A stretch of 64,000 nucleotides of DNA from Miscanthus floridulus (taxonomy: Eukaryota; Streptophyta; Magnoliopsida; Poales; Poaceae). Location of the stretch: positions 21,660,055 to 21,724,054 of the forward strand of contig NC_089594.1 in the NCBI RefSeq assembly GCF_019320115.1. The letters are read 5' to 3'. Both the position numbers and the translations under genes were made by a program. Below, piece by piece: positions 11,554 to 23,602 of the stretch. How positions within the stretch are numbered: position 1 is the first letter of the stretch; each line of letters starts with the position of its first letter. The notes beneath the pieces were generated by a model. It made no database searches, had not been told where the DNA came from, and was given only the letters and a program-made list of their open reading frames with translations.

Positions 11554-12394
11554 ATGAGTGAGAGAGGGAGACCGCCCCCTTGGCGGTCGCGCTCTCCATC
11601 AGTCTCACGTTGTAGATCAAAGGATCGGTTGAGCGACACGAAGGTAAGTTCTTCTGGCAACTTGGAAGAGGAAACTGAGATGGAGGATGAGAACGGCGAA
11701 TGGAAGTTCGTCGGTGGTTGTAGTCATTGGATGACATCCGATCCTGCAACGGACCTCTGTCCCTTGGGAACAAGGTCTAAGTTCTAGGCTCTGGCAGACG
11801 ATGATGACTCTGATGAGGAGGTCACGTCCCAATCACCATTAATGCCGGACCTGGTTCACCATGCAGCGGTCCATGGCTTCTCTACGGCACATTTGTATGA
11901 GGCAGAGATGGCGCTGCAAGACTCATCGGTTCACCAACGAGTAGAGGAACCTCCTACTCTGGGTTCCATGGATACGAAGCCTGTAATGGTTCGGAAGATC
12001 TTGAAAGCACTGATGGATGTGCGGCGGACGGCGGTGAAGCCATGGTCCGGGAAACTACCGTGACCAAGGGTATCGCCGGCGATGACAATTGGTGACTGTG
12101 TGGTTAGGGCTGGGCATGGCCGACGGTCAGCCATCTAGGGCACTCTCTTGCAGACCTTGCAGCGGCTTCTCTCACCGACGCCAGCGTTGGGGACCGTCGG
12201 TGATCGTGTTCAATTTCAAACTCCGTGTGATCCAATTTCACCACATGGCAAGGAGACCCCGTCTCTGTCCGGCAATCTCACTGGGTCGGGTGGGCCTCAG
12301 GATGAGGACCAACGTGGGCCTCATGTGTAGATTGGGCTAGGACGTAGGACCTATCGTTGCGGCAAATTGGCTCCGCGTTTCCTACTGGGGAAAT
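11554..12394 (+). pseudogene. 5' frame of the LINE (Arg/Ser-rich, acidic), interrupted at its 3' end by CACTA
   Basis: ATG at 11554 opens an Arg/Ser-rich then acidic frame. It has a TAG at 11785 where Gln fits, then continues in the same frame to TGA at 12061 and on, with further stops, to the CACTA insertion at 12395. If the CACTA is ignored (one AAT kept), the same frame stays open across the junction to a TAG near 16660. That supports one parent element on both sides. No conserved domain is recognised; it may be the N-terminal part of ORF1 or a separate upstream ORF. Confidence 0.5.
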
Positions 12395-12410
12395 CACTAT
12401 AGGATTCAGG

Positions 12411-12975
12411 TTCTTTGCCGAGTGCTTGAGGCACTCGGCAAAGAACACACGGCAAAAAATTGATCGGCAAAGCCCTCTTTGCTAAGTGTCTTTCATCGGG
12501 CACTCGACAAAGGCTTTACCGAGAGCCCCGGGGGCACTCGGCAAAGAAAAGCGACTGTCACGGTGCCAGCCCCGTTGATGGTCGCTTTGCCGAGTGCCAA
12601 CCCTGCAGGCATTCGACAAATATTTTTTATTTTTTTTAAAAAAAATTCTTTGCTGAGTGCCCTCTATCCGGCCCTTGGCAAAGATGTTTTATTTTTGTTC
12701 TAAAAATTCTTTGCCGAGTGCCCCCTGGCCGGCGCTCGGCAAAGTTTGAATTTTTTTTAAAAAAAATCTTTGCCGAGTGCCCTCTGGCCGGCACTTGGCA
12801 AAGTTTGAATTTTTTTTAAAAAAAAATTCTTTGCTGAGTACCATGGTCATGGCACTCGGCAAAGCTAGAAAAATGGTTTTCCGAGCGCCCATTTTTCCAG
12901 CTTTGCCGAGTGTTGTGACCATGGCACTCGGCAACGAGGTCCTTTGACGAGTGCAATACTCGGCAAAGTGACCCA
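12411..12975. repeat. CACTA left subterminal repeat array
   Basis: Many copies of TTTGCCGAGTGCC and its complement GGCACTCGGCAAAG, alternating in orientation with A/T-rich spacers. In CACTA elements such subterminal repeats bind the element's own DNA-binding protein. Several copies have CTGAGT or CGAGCG variants from decay. Confidence 0.9.
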
Positions 12976-13009
12976 AAACGACAATTTTTAATTTTTTTAC
13001 ATTCCATCA

Positions 13010-13275
13010 TGACAAATAAATTCATACAAACATATATCACAAATATATCTCATCCATCACATATATATCTCATTCATCACATATATATCTCATCCATCAC
13101 ATATATATCTCATCCATCCACACATCCATCCGCACATATCACATCCATCACAATATATATCACATATATAATAATAAGTGCTCAAGTCCATCCAAATAAA
13201 TCCACAAGTCCATCACAAGTCCATCAAAGTCCACAAGTACATCACAAGTATATCACAAGTCCATCACCAAGTGAA
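13010..13275 (+). repeat. Short tandem repeats inside CACTA
   Basis: About 20-bp units of 'catccatcacatatatatct' repeat four to five times (13041-13125), followed by 'cacaagtccatcacaagt'-type units to about 13265. They produce a long open frame that is repeat translation, not a gene. They lie just downstream of the last exon of the minus-strand CACTA gene. Confidence 0.75.
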
Positions 13276-13303
13276 CAACAAATAAAAAAAATACAATGTG
13301 CAC

Positions 13304-14095
13304 TCATCTCGGCCACTGCGACTGTGGTGAAGGCCCAGCTCCATCATTCGGAGGTGCATGAGGTGGATTATTTGAACCACCATCAGATGGAGACTGCACA
13401 AAGGAGAAAAGATTGCATGTGAGACAAGATTATTTGGATAGCTAATCTAGGAAGGTAGAGGCCATATAAGCAAAGCACAAGCGAAAGTAAAAAACTTTCA
13501 TACTCACAGGAGTAGCTGTAGCTATAGGACGCGGAGGCGGAGGTGGAACCAACAGACCAGCTGGCAGAGAGAAGCCCACACATTGCCCAAGCCCTTGTAG
13601 GAACTCCGTAATGTCTGTCAGCCTCTACGCCTGGGCCTACCGCGCGGCCTCCAGCTGGGCCGCCATCCTCTGCTGCCCGGCCTCTAGCTCCTGACGTTGA
13701 CTCATTTCTTGTTCCAGCCGGGCCTGCAATATTTCACTCCAATGTTTCAGTAATGCAAAGCTAATTAAGGTGTGTAAACACGCTACCCCGGCATCAGCAT
13801 CAAAAGCCTCCACCCATGGTCTCACCACCTCCTCTCTCATACGATGGGCTTCACCATGGTGGACCCACCGGGTGTAGTCCGGCGTAAATCCATTCTTCAC
13901 AAGATGTTTACCTATTTCCACCTTGTTTACCCTTCTCCTGTTTCCACATTTGTTGCAGGGACACAAAACTAGGCAATGTCCTTTAGCAGCCTTGCCAAAT
14001 GCACTGTTCAAGAAAGCATTGGTCTTGTTCATCCATTCATTGGTGTAATCACTCTGACTTCTCCGGCCCGTGTACATCCACTGACAGTCATCCAT
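13304..14095 (-). pseudogene. CACTA transposase-associated fragment fused to a Gln/Glu-rich tail (three exons)
   Basis: Exon 1 (14095-13787) starts MDDCQWMYTGRR and continues with HCLVLCPCNKCGN and GFTPDYTRWVHHGE, the Transpos_assoc domain found at the N-terminus of TNP2-type CACTA transposases. A 63-bp intron (GT at 13786, AG before 13723) joins it to exon 2 (13723-13508), a Glu/Gln-rich helical stretch and then a Pro-rich segment. Exon 3 (13393-13304) ends in TGA. The catalytic transposase core is absent; the tail resembles the C-terminus of the second CACTA ORF, so this looks like a deletion fusion. Exon 2 carries two in-frame TAG stops (13637-13639, 13625-13627) where CAG is expected. No product that could transpose the element is predicted. 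Confidence 0.65.
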
Positions 14096-14814
14096 CCTCT
14101 AACATATGTATCACCGAGCAAAGTAACCATCAATTGCATCTACATGGCGTTCCTACTGTCTAATAGGTGAGGATAGGTCCTAATCCCACCCGCAGATGCG
14201 TAGATGAGGTTAGTCTCCATGCTCTACTCCTATCTGAGACAGAATTTCGGCAGCACCTCCCCGTTGTTCTCCAAATACACGTCCTGCCAAAGAAGAGTGC
14301 ATATCCGGAGAACAACAGGGAGGTGATGCTGAAACTCTATCTTGGATCAGAACAGACCATGAAAACTAACCCATCTACGCATCCGCGGGCTGTCCAAAAA
14401 ATATGGACAATCCAAAACTGATACGGTCATAGATATGCAAAGATCTACATACCTCCAACCGTATCTCTTTCGAACAGGAGACGCCTAACTGCGTTACGCG
14501 ATCTACGACCATGATACGAAAAGAGGGGTTATACCTAGGGTGGTGGTGGAGTCAGGCTAGCGGGGCCATGGTGAGGCGACGTGGTGCAGGCAGACCCGCA
14601 GCGGCGAGGAAGACGATCGAGATCACCGAGATACTCTGGCTCGGCTACGACGGCTCATCTCTGCAAAAAAAAGAACAAAATACTATCTCAGTTCAAAATT
14701 TTGGCAGAACCTCCCCTGCACGGTGAGGTATCCAAAACCTACAAAAAACATACGGCACGATGGCCGACAACCACATATACATATGCATTCAATTCAACAT
14801 ATCATTGCCAAGTC
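14096..14814. other. CACTA interior upstream of the fusion gene
   Basis: Mixed-composition sequence containing short inverted segments around the words 'gcgtagatgag' and 'catctacgcatccgc' (14195-14390). No domain recognised. It may hold the 5' leader and part of a lost intron of the minus-strand gene. Confidence 0.35.
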
Positions 14815-15010
14815 AAATTCATCCACCACCGCCGCCGCCGCCGCTGCCACTCTACTCTTCTACTACTACAACCACCACCACCACCGCCACTCTACTCTTC
14901 TACTACTACAACCACCACCACCACCACCTATTACTACTACTACCACCACAACCACCTACTGTACTACTACTACCACCACCTACTACTACTACTCTACCGA
15001 ACTCTACTTC
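14815..15010 (+). repeat. Trinucleotide-rich microsatellite block in CACTA
   Basis: Runs of (CCG)n, (CTA/TAC)n and (CCA/CAC)n, including two copies of a 'ctctactcttctactact' unit about 50 bp apart. Apparent Thr-, Tyr- or Pro-rich open frames here are simple-sequence artefacts. Confidence 0.85.
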
Positions 15011-15049
15011 TACTAAAACATACTACCACTGCTACTCTACTACTCACCT

Positions 15050-15560
15050 ATGGTGTCAGGGGCGGGGAGGGCATCGGGGCATCGGGGTCGGCCGAGGCAT
15101 GCCAGGGACGTGGAGAGGATGCCCGCGGCGGTCGGGGGCGCACCGAGGACGGCCGAGGTCGCACCGAGAGGGTGGGGCGGCACTGCCGTGGGCCGGGGCG
15201 CGGGCCGCAGGGTTGGAGCGGCGGGCGCCGGTGGGCCACGGTGTCCGGGGTGGCCGGCGGAGGCGCGCCGGTGTGGGCGGGCTAGCGGGCGAAGGCGGTG
15301 GGGGCACACCGGTGGGGGCGCACCGCCGTGCGCGGGCGGCGGAGTGGCAGGGGCGCGTCGGCGGGGTAGGGCAGGCGGGGCCGGCGAAGGCGGTGGGGGC
15401 ACGCCGGCGGGGGCGTGCCGCCGTGCGCGGGCGGGGCTTGCGCTGGGCGGCGCGGGATGGCGGGCCGGCCGGCGCGGGGCGGGGCGGGACGGCAGCGCGC
15501 GTGTGTGCGTGTGTGCGTGTGTGGGAGGGTGGGAGGTAACGGTTGGTCGGTTTGAGTGTG
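15050..15560. other. Very GC-rich block inside CACTA, possible promoter/leader or captured exon
   Basis: About 500 bases of extreme G+C with dense CpG and tandem-like 'ggcgaaggcggtgggggcac' units near 15290 and 15384. Open frames occur on both strands in several phases, as expected from composition alone. It lies upstream of the minus-strand CACTA gene, so it could be its promoter and leader; a captured host fragment is the alternative. No domain recognised. Confidence 0.4.
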
Positions 15561-15570
15561 GATGGGCCGT

Positions 15571-16460
15571 TTGCCGAGTGCCCTGATCTGGCACTCGGCA
15601 AAGGACTAGGGCTGCCGGTTCGCCGAGTGCTAGATCGGGGCACTCGGCAAACGTGTTTTCCTTTTTTTGAAATCTAAACCCTAAACCGCACTGCATCGTA
15701 CGTGATAACATGCACCAAACCTTCTCAAATTTTTATCACATCCTCCACATACGATATCATGACATCTCGACTAGTTTCATGATTTTCGGACTTCGTTTGC
15801 ATTTTATAGAATTTAAAAACAATTCGTCCGCAAGTTCGTGGTCATGTTTCGTGAAGAAGATGTTCAAAATTTCGGGTTTGTTCCTGGATACGGCCTCACA
15901 CTACACTCAATACCATGAATATCATTTTTTCAATCATTAAATTCCATTATTCGATGCACGTGCAGTTCAAATTTGCATTTTCTAAAAAAAATTCAATTAA
16001 ATGAAATAAATTAACTAAATATAGCAAAAAGCCATAAAAATGTACCAGATTTTAACATGGAGTCTCATGTACTGTAGGAGGACTCGACAAAAATTTTGGA
16101 GTTCAAAAGTGGAGAAAAATATAGTTTGCCGTTATTCTTTGCCGAGTGTCAGGATCTGGCACTCGGCAAAGAAGTGGTTTGCCGAGTGCCTACCCACTGG
16201 CACTCAGCAAACCTGGATGGCAGGCGGCGGCCGTTACCTAATGCCGCTTTTTGCCGAGCACCAGGGTTTGCCGAGTGCCTGACACTCGGCAAAAAGGGCC
16301 TTTGCCGAGTGTCTGGCTTTGCCGAGTGCCTGACACTCGGCAAAGTCTTTTTTGCCGAGTGTATATCGTTGCCGAGTGCAGCACTCGACAAAATAGCTCT
16401 TTGCCGAGTGCCTGACTTTTAGCCCTCGGTAAAGAAAGTTGCACTCGGCAAAGGATCTGT
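15571..16460. repeat. CACTA right subterminal repeat arrays
   Basis: Two clusters of TTTGCCGAGTGCC and its complement, at 15571-15652 and 16134-16460, separated by about 480 bases of AT-rich sequence without repeats. The outer cluster runs into the right terminus. Mirrors the left array at 12411-12975. Confidence 0.88.
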
Positions 16461-16562
16461 TTCCCGTAGTGAATACGACCTCGACACAATCAACTCTAGA
16501 ACCCTAGCCGCCACTCCGTCTCTGGTTTTCCCCTCGTATGTTCATGTGTGGTGCTTTCAGGC

Positions 16563-19500
16563 ATGGCGATGGCGGGAGCAGCAGGAGCGGGGAACAGTGG
16601 TAGCGGCAATGGTGGTGATGTTGGAGGATGGGGATTCGGAGCCGGTTGTGGCGGTGGTCGCATAGGTGGTGGTGGAGGCATACATGGTGGTCGACATGGC
16701 CACGGCGACGGGTATGACTACAACAACAACGATGACAGCGCGTTCTTCAATGGCCCTCGCTTCAACCCCAACCTCGGGTCCCACCCGCCTAACTATGGTC
16801 CGAGCTGGGACTATGAACGGGGACGAGACAGTCGGCACAATGGCAATGGGAATAGTGGCTAGAATGGTGGATTTCAGCAAGGACGGAATTACCAACGTCA
16901 TATGCCGCAGCGATTTCAGAGGGTGCCAGCACAAGCTCAACCACAACGCCAGGCATCAACACCTCCACATTTGTTGAATTAGTCAGCGAGCCAGCAACAG
17001 CTTGCACCTCAACCTCCACAGATAACCTCTGGACCGGCGCATTAGCCACCGTCGATGCAACCAGGGGTGGGGACAGAACAGAAGCAATAGGCTACCAAGG
17101 GACAGAAACAAGGAGGAGGGGAACATCTATAGATTAATGAGAAAGAAATAGTGTCGACTGAGCACAGCATGAACAAGGACTTGGGGCGGCAGTCGGCGTC
17201 TCAAGTTTTGCAGGGTTCCTCTTCCGCTGCTGGGACATCGGAAGTGCGGGCTGAGAACTTGGAGATAATGAAGGCCAGTACTGGTGCTATGGATGTGCAA
17301 AGGATAGCTACTACCAAGATGTGTAGGCGATGTGGAGTCAAGGGACACTTGATGTTCGAATGCACAGTGGTGGTCTACTGTGAAATTTGTAAGAGTACTG
17401 ATCATGCTATGATTCGTTGTCCCATTCTCAAACAGCCCAAACCGGTAGTACAATTGGTCGGTCAGGCTGCTAATCCACTTACAAGTTTTTACATTCCTCA
17501 TGCACGCCTATTCAGCCAGCTAAGAAAGACTCTAGATTGGCTTTAGTCTCTACTATCGGCAAGAACTTGACAGAGGAGGATGTCGTGGCATATTTGAGGG
17601 TTTTGATCTCTGATACTTCTGCATGGGAAGTGAAACGCCACAATGGTTTTGAGTTTAAGGTTCTTTTGCCTATGAAAGCTGACCTTACTAAGATGACAAG
17701 GTTTAACGCAGAGATGAAGGAAGGGGTGACTCTCAAATTTGAAGAATTTAAGGAAGAAGAGGAATATTTTGGACATGTCTTGCCAGTGGTTTGGATGCGG
17801 GTCACGAATCTACCAACGATTCTGAGGGAATATGTCATTTTGTGGGCACTAGGAACTCTCTTTGGTGTCACTCAGGAGGTGGACATGGTTACCACAAGAG
17901 CTAGCAATTTTGGGCGGTTTGCAGTGGCGGTACTGGAGCCTGATGCAATCCTGACAAAATTGGACGTTATCATCGGCAACAGATACTTCCAGTTGATTTT
18001 TGAGGTTGAACCATTTTCGCCAAATATTAGACTACGGAGCAAAACGAACACTCAAAATGAGGGGATTAAAGATCATGGTTTTGGAACAGCAAAGGACACC
18101 GAGATGAAGGAGGCAGAAAATACCAGAGACTCTTTTCCTTCAGATGCCAATATTAAAAACACAGAAGCTAGTCATGAGACCGGAAAGGAAACTCATGAGG
18201 CACAAATGATGGAACATTTTTCAAATGATGATCTGCTAGACGAGGAAAATGACCTTAGTGATGCAGCTTATTCCTTTTTAGGGGTTCAGAAAGGGAACTC
18301 GGTGGAGGTGAGAAACGCGGCAACACTTGCTGCTTCGGCACCAGCACGTTTGTCGTCTAGGCCAAGTGGGAAATTGGTGAACACAGTTTCTATGACACAG
18401 AAAATTACACAATCCTCTCGTGCAGAGAAATCAGAGGCTTTGGAAAGTGCAACAATGGGAATAACGCAGCGACCCATAGAAACGTTGCTGGGTACTGAAC
18501 AAGGCGCGAAGGGATTGGATACACAGGCTATAGTGGCAAATTCAAAAAAGGTGCATAACTTGGGCCAGCCGGCTATGCCGGCTACTGGAACTACAGCTCG
18601 GGAGACGAAGCTTACTCCTCTCAGGCAGCCGTCTGGAATGATGGACGAGGAACAGATGGAAGTTTCACTTGGGCATTTTGGTGGGCCAACAGAAGGTGAC
18701 GCACAGCACCATGGTGACTCTGATGCAATGTTGGAGGTAGGAATAGTGGCAAATGGTGAAACAAAAAATGATCTGGGGAGTATGATGAAGATGGCGGTTT
18801 TGTCTGATGGAGAGCTCACTCCGGTGCGGCGTAGTAAGCAGAATGCGGATGTGGAGGATGTGCACTCGTTTGACAGGGCAGAAAGAAGAGTTGCTGTCAA
18901 GAACCTCGAGGAACCCCAAGGTAATCTCGATGTTCATTCCTTTTGTTCTTTTTCTAACGTTCATATTGAGGAGAACCTAGGGGGAGTGGGCATTAGTTTG
19001 GTGTAACACCCTCAGTGTTACACTGTACAGTCTTCTGATAAAACACTGCATGTGCATCATGTTTATGTGATAGTGTATGAAATATAATGTGTAAATCAAT
19101 TTCTGTGACTCGAAAGGTTCATCGAAAACACGAAACGAATGTTATATTTCATGTCGCGTTATGTCATTTAGGGTTCTCAATGAATTTTTATTGAATGAGA
19201 ATGCTATAGAACGCATATACGAAACTTTAATAAAGTTTGTAGTACAAACTTCGTAGGTGGTGATGAAATACTTGCGGTCGAGAACGGAATTCGCTAGATA
19301 GCTTACTTAATAGCTTAGAAATCGCATTCGACACGAAACCGTTTAAGACTTAGCCGAAATTTCTAAGTCGGACAACGCTTTGACGAAGCTAGGTTTGGGA
19401 ATTTTTGTAGGCGAATTGGATTAAGAAGTAGTGTAATTTCATGGTTGGTTTTAGTAGTTTGACATACAATCTCAAGCGTAAAATAGGTGGTGTAGCTACT

Positions 19501-22500
19501 GGATCATCGAGTTAGATTTTTTAGCAGCTTTAAAAAGCGTGCAAGACACATTTTTTAACGATGCCAGCGTCTGGCCGTGGTCACCGTGACTTGGTCGGTG
19601 TTGCCGCCAGCAGCACGCACGCACACGCCAACGTGCACCGCCGCCCAGGCCACACCACCATTGTCGCGCCCTGGCACGTGACTCACGCGCACATGCGCAC
19701 GCTGGGGCCCAGCGAGCCTGGCCGCTCTGCCCGCCGTCGCATCCGCCTGAGTCACTCTGCTCACCATCGCCATCGCGTCGAGCTACGTCCTCGGTCACGC
19801 TGTGCTCCGATCGATGCTCGCACGACCACTGCTGCCACTGACCCTTCACGGCTACACGCGCATGGGATTGCCCCGCCTGCCTTCACCATCACGTCCACGT
19901 TCGTGCGTCACCACGCTACTACCTCCCCGAACCGGCGCCAGCCACTGCGGCGCATAGTGCCATGCCATCGTCGTCTTGTGGGTCATGGCGCTGCGGTCGC
20001 ACGTCGTCATGTCGGACTTGTACGTGCACGTGGAGCCATCACCCATCGTGTTGTCATCCTCTCCCATTTAGTGACCATGCCACGCCATGCTCCCTGTCAC
20101 ATCGCCTTGAATCGCATCGGCCGAGCCACGCCAAGGCAAACCACAAAGCCTAGCCCTATCCTCGTAATCGTGCGTGTCTATAGCTTGAGTTGGAGTCTAG
20201 CGTCAAGCCAACACTGCCACTGTTGCGGCCGTACGATGTCGGGGCATCGATTTGAGTTTTCCCCATCGCCGACCACCATAAGACCGAGTTGAGTCGTCCA
20301 TCTAATTAGCCTTGTGTAGTCCACCTCCTTCCAATTAACTATGCACCCAACTAGCCCTGTTAGTTAGCCCACGATTAGAGTCGTCTCGACGAGCCTTCAT
20401 CCTCTAGTGAGGTAATGCGGGGCATTCTCCTCGCAGCGGTCCACCATGGTCGTCGAGGCAGGTGCTCTGCCAGGGCGTCGCTCCGTGCTCCGTTGTTTCA
20501 ATTGAGCGGTGCCTTTGCGTCATGTTGACTTGGTTGCCTCGCCCGTGTAACAGTTTCGTCGGTGGAGCAATAGGTCACCGGGGACGCCATCGGCACGCTT
20601 GCCGTGAACTAGAACAACCTCACGCTCATGGCCAACCACCCCGCCGAGCCCCGTGACTTCGTCCAGTCCATCCTTCATGTATCTGGTGAGGCACCTTCGC
20701 TCCTAGGGTAGCGGTAGAGGCATTGGGCTAGGTTAATTCACCGGTGTCGGTGTCACCACGGCCAAACCCCGCCGTGGTGCGTGGCCACGCCTCTATGTGG
20801 CTCCAATCGTGGTGTTTATTACCTCTATCGAATGCGCTTGTGATGAGGAATGTCGCGGTGGTGAGTATTGCTGCCGAGGGGGTCTGTGCTCGCCGGCATT
20901 TGGCCGGAGATGCCGCGGCCTCTATTAAGTTCTGGCCAGGGACCTTGAAACGAGAATTCGTAGAGAACCGACGGGCTAAGTGCGAGCGTCAGAGAGAGAG
21001 AGAGAGAGTGAAATAGTGGAAATGACTGCGGGTTAATTTAGTTGAAAGCCAGGGTCTCTTTTGCATAATTGTCGGCACGCGCGTGGGTCTCCCCGTGTTG
21101 GGCCACTGTCGCGCGTGGGCCGAGCCACATGGGCCGTGCCAGTGTGCATGCGCATGCGGGGCGTTGGAGTGGGCCGAGCCGCTCGCTCGCGGGCCGTGTT
21201 GAGGAATCTGGTTTTTCATTTTCTAGTGAATTAATAAATGTTTATTCAATTTAGTTTTGAGCTGAACTTTGAAAAATGATAGTAAATGTTGTAGGTATCC
21301 AAAAATAATGAAACAAAATTTGTTGGGTTCACAAAAATGCCATCTATCTGTTGGTGTAGTTAGTTTATAGTTAGCTATGATAATGATTGTCATAAATTTA
21401 ATTTAGAAAGCTTAGTATTATGTAGCTCAATATTTGTAGGAATTTTTGTGGCAAATCGGTGATAGCTTTAGCCATAAATTTTTTACAGTAGGTTCCTTAG
21501 ATTATTGTGTACTCACTATAATTTTTGTAGCCCTAGAGTAGGTTGATAAATAGAGTAGCTAGTACTCTCTGTTTAATCATATATAGAGTAAATCGGTATT
21601 AAGAGTAAGAATACCTTTAGTTGCTAAGATAATATGTCATGCTTCATACTTGTTAGTGGTAATAGTAGGTAACTTAGCACCTTAGTCGGTAGAACTCGTT
21701 TAATAGCTTGATAGACGTATTTTTATTTAAGAGTTTCTGTTGCCGTATTACTAAGTGTTGCATCATCATTTTATGCATGTAGATCACGAGTTGGTAGAGT
21801 TCATGCCTGCGGATGAACATGACTACGAGGAGGTCATTGAGGAGCATAAGGAGGAGATCCTCGTGTAGAAGGGAGCCTCAGAGCCTTTTGGTGCTGACTT
21901 TGTTGACCCGCTGCCTACCCAAGGCAAGCCCCGATGCATAACCCATATTTTTAATGATCACTAAATATATATATGATGTGCATTTACGTTACAGGTATTT
22001 TATGGAAACTACATGCATAAATATATCTACCTATGAGTCCGACTAGTATAGGCCGAGTAGCTGCTATGCTTAGGATTTCGGTCGCATGAGTAACCTGCCG
22101 TTACTCGCAATAGGTGGTAATTATGATCACTCATGATAAAATGGTGGAAAGGAAAATGGTGACCGGGCAGGGATATGGTTTGGGTATTGGTGGGTGTAAG
22201 AGGTTATGTTCTGCGGCCAACAGGGCATAGCTTGGTTACACTTTTTCCCTGTCTATGTTGGTTAAGGACCGGCCATTGTATTGGGCTCTAGGCAAGTCAT
22301 AGATTTATTATCCCAAGCACATACTTGGGTATGGGCATAGGAAAGACTTGTTGCTCTCTTGTCGTGGGTTCCGGCTCTTTCCGAGCCGACTGATTGGAGG
22401 CGGAGATGGTGGAGGTCCTTGCACCACACTAAGTTTGGGACTTAGAAGTGGGGGCTTGGAGTCCAAGTTTGGATGAGGACCTAGACCCCATGACAAGAGG

Positions 22501-23602
22501 GTGATGGGTTAGTCCTGCTTGTGCCTAGGGTACAAGCGGGGCATGTGTTTTCGGAGTACCTAGTTGGGGGCATTGATTCATGAATCGCCGACATTCCGGT
22601 ATGGCTTGTCTACGGTCTAGCACCGTAGTAAGAACTGAAAGATGGAAGGTGATGAAATGGAACTGATTGCACAACTCATGCTTGAAAGTAGAACATGTGC
22701 TTACATAGAATGGCTAGATAATAAATTAATCATGGCTGCTAATAATAACATAAATAAAGACTCACTATTAGTATTGCTTTCTACAAAAAGGAAACCAGCA
22801 AACCATAAAGCTTTGCATATCCCTTGGAGTCGGGAAACTATTCCCACTAGTCGCATAAGTCTTGCGAGTATATTGTGTACTCAGGGTTTATTTACCCCTG
22901 TTGCAGGTAATGCTTGAGGAGTACCGTTGTGTGAATGATTCTTCTGGTGGGCATAGACGGATCCTTGTTCCTTATCGCTAGATGTTTATTATCATTCTGC
23001 TGTTTAATATTCCGCGCTCTGAATTTGGCAATGTAATAATGAATTTCTAAGAACTCTGGATGTATGAAATAGATTAAGTATTGTAACTCATTCTTATTAT
23101 TGGATCCTTGGGGGAAAATGTGGATCTTTCAGGCTCTCCCTTAGGGTGTGCCCGACGGAACCGCTCGCTGCAGCTTGCTTTCGGGGTGCTTAGTGTCTGA
23201 TGGAAGACGAGCGCCTCCGTAAGTACGTTATTTCATGCGGTTCTGCCACATTTGGGGAGCAATGATAATTTAATTCTTGGGTCTATTTCTTTAATCAAAG
23301 ATGTTGAAGCAGAAAGATTGAAAGCACCTAAAACTATCAACAAACTTGAGAATGATTGTGACTTTGAGGAGGATGAGATCGATCCCGACACCTCCACTAT
23401 TAGTCGACTCTGTGGTGACTTAACGGAGGAGGTGATGGACGATAGTAATGCGGACCTTGATGGCATATTGGTTAATGTACCCATCAAGGTGGCAAAGAAT
23501 AAAAAGAAATTGAAATTTCTCAATAAGAATATAGCCTTGAGGAAAAAACAAAACTTTTATTCTAATGAAAGGTGTATTCTGGAATTGCAGAGGACTACGT
23601 GA
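16563..23602 (+). pseudogene. LINE ORF1 (Gly-rich, CCHC zinc knuckle), split by a solo LTR
   Basis: ATG at 16563 opens a Gly- and Asn-rich basic region, followed by a Gln-rich stretch with TAG stops at 16860, 16980, 17043, 17088 and 17130, all plausible former CAG. A zinc-knuckle region (MCRRCGVKGHLMFEC, then YCEICKSTDHAMIRCP, about 17320-17430) is the RNA-binding signature of plant L1 ORF1. Near 17505 the frame shifts (1-bp loss or 2-bp gain), then stays open from 17522. At 19002 a solo LTR interrupts it. After the second TTTGG copy (23251-23255) the same frame continues to TAG at 23600-23602. The end overlaps the start of ORF2 at 23565. Confidence 0.8.
19002..23250 (+). repeat. Solo LTR (4,249 bp) of a Gypsy-type element inserted in LINE ORF1
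   Basis: Begins TGTAACACCCTCAGTG and ends TTCTGCCACA, with the 5-bp duplication tttgg at 18997-19001 and 23251-23255. No gag, pol, primer site or second LTR is present, so the internal part was lost, presumably by LTR-LTR recombination. Removing it with one TTTGG restores the LINE frame across the junction. The orientation is taken from the TGTAACACCC start, which the 41-51 kb element shares on its own strand. A GC-rich stretch (about 19560-20280) and an AG microsatellite (20992-21007) lie inside; open frames here are not genes. Length and start style suggest a large-LTR Gypsy lineage. Confidence 0.9.

Larger units (their letters stand above)
12395..16471 (-). mobile_element. CACTA (En/Spm-type) DNA transposon, 4,077 bp, internally rearranged
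   Basis: Starts CACTATAGGATTCAGG and ends with the complement of CACTACGGGAAACAGATCC. Both ends lead straight into subterminal repeats of TTTGCCGAGTG in both orientations. A 3-bp duplication, aat, flanks it at 12392-12394 and 16472-16474, the size known for CACTA elements. Coding content is a short rearranged gene on the minus strand (13304-14095) with only the N-terminal transposase-associated domain, so the element is non-autonomous. It is inserted in the LINE and therefore younger than it. Confidence 0.92.

Noticed and set aside
12411..12975. Regularly spaced GCCGAGTG repeats as a CRISPR-like array
   Set aside because: Plant nuclear DNA; repeats alternate in orientation and are known CACTA subterminal repeats.
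14581..15711. Long open frames on both strands as genes
   Set aside because: They translate trinucleotide repeats and a very GC-rich block; no domain, and several phases are open at once.
19561..20292. 243-residue open frame in the solo LTR
   Set aside because: His/Arg/Thr-rich composition from GC-rich LTR sequence, no domain, open on other frames too.
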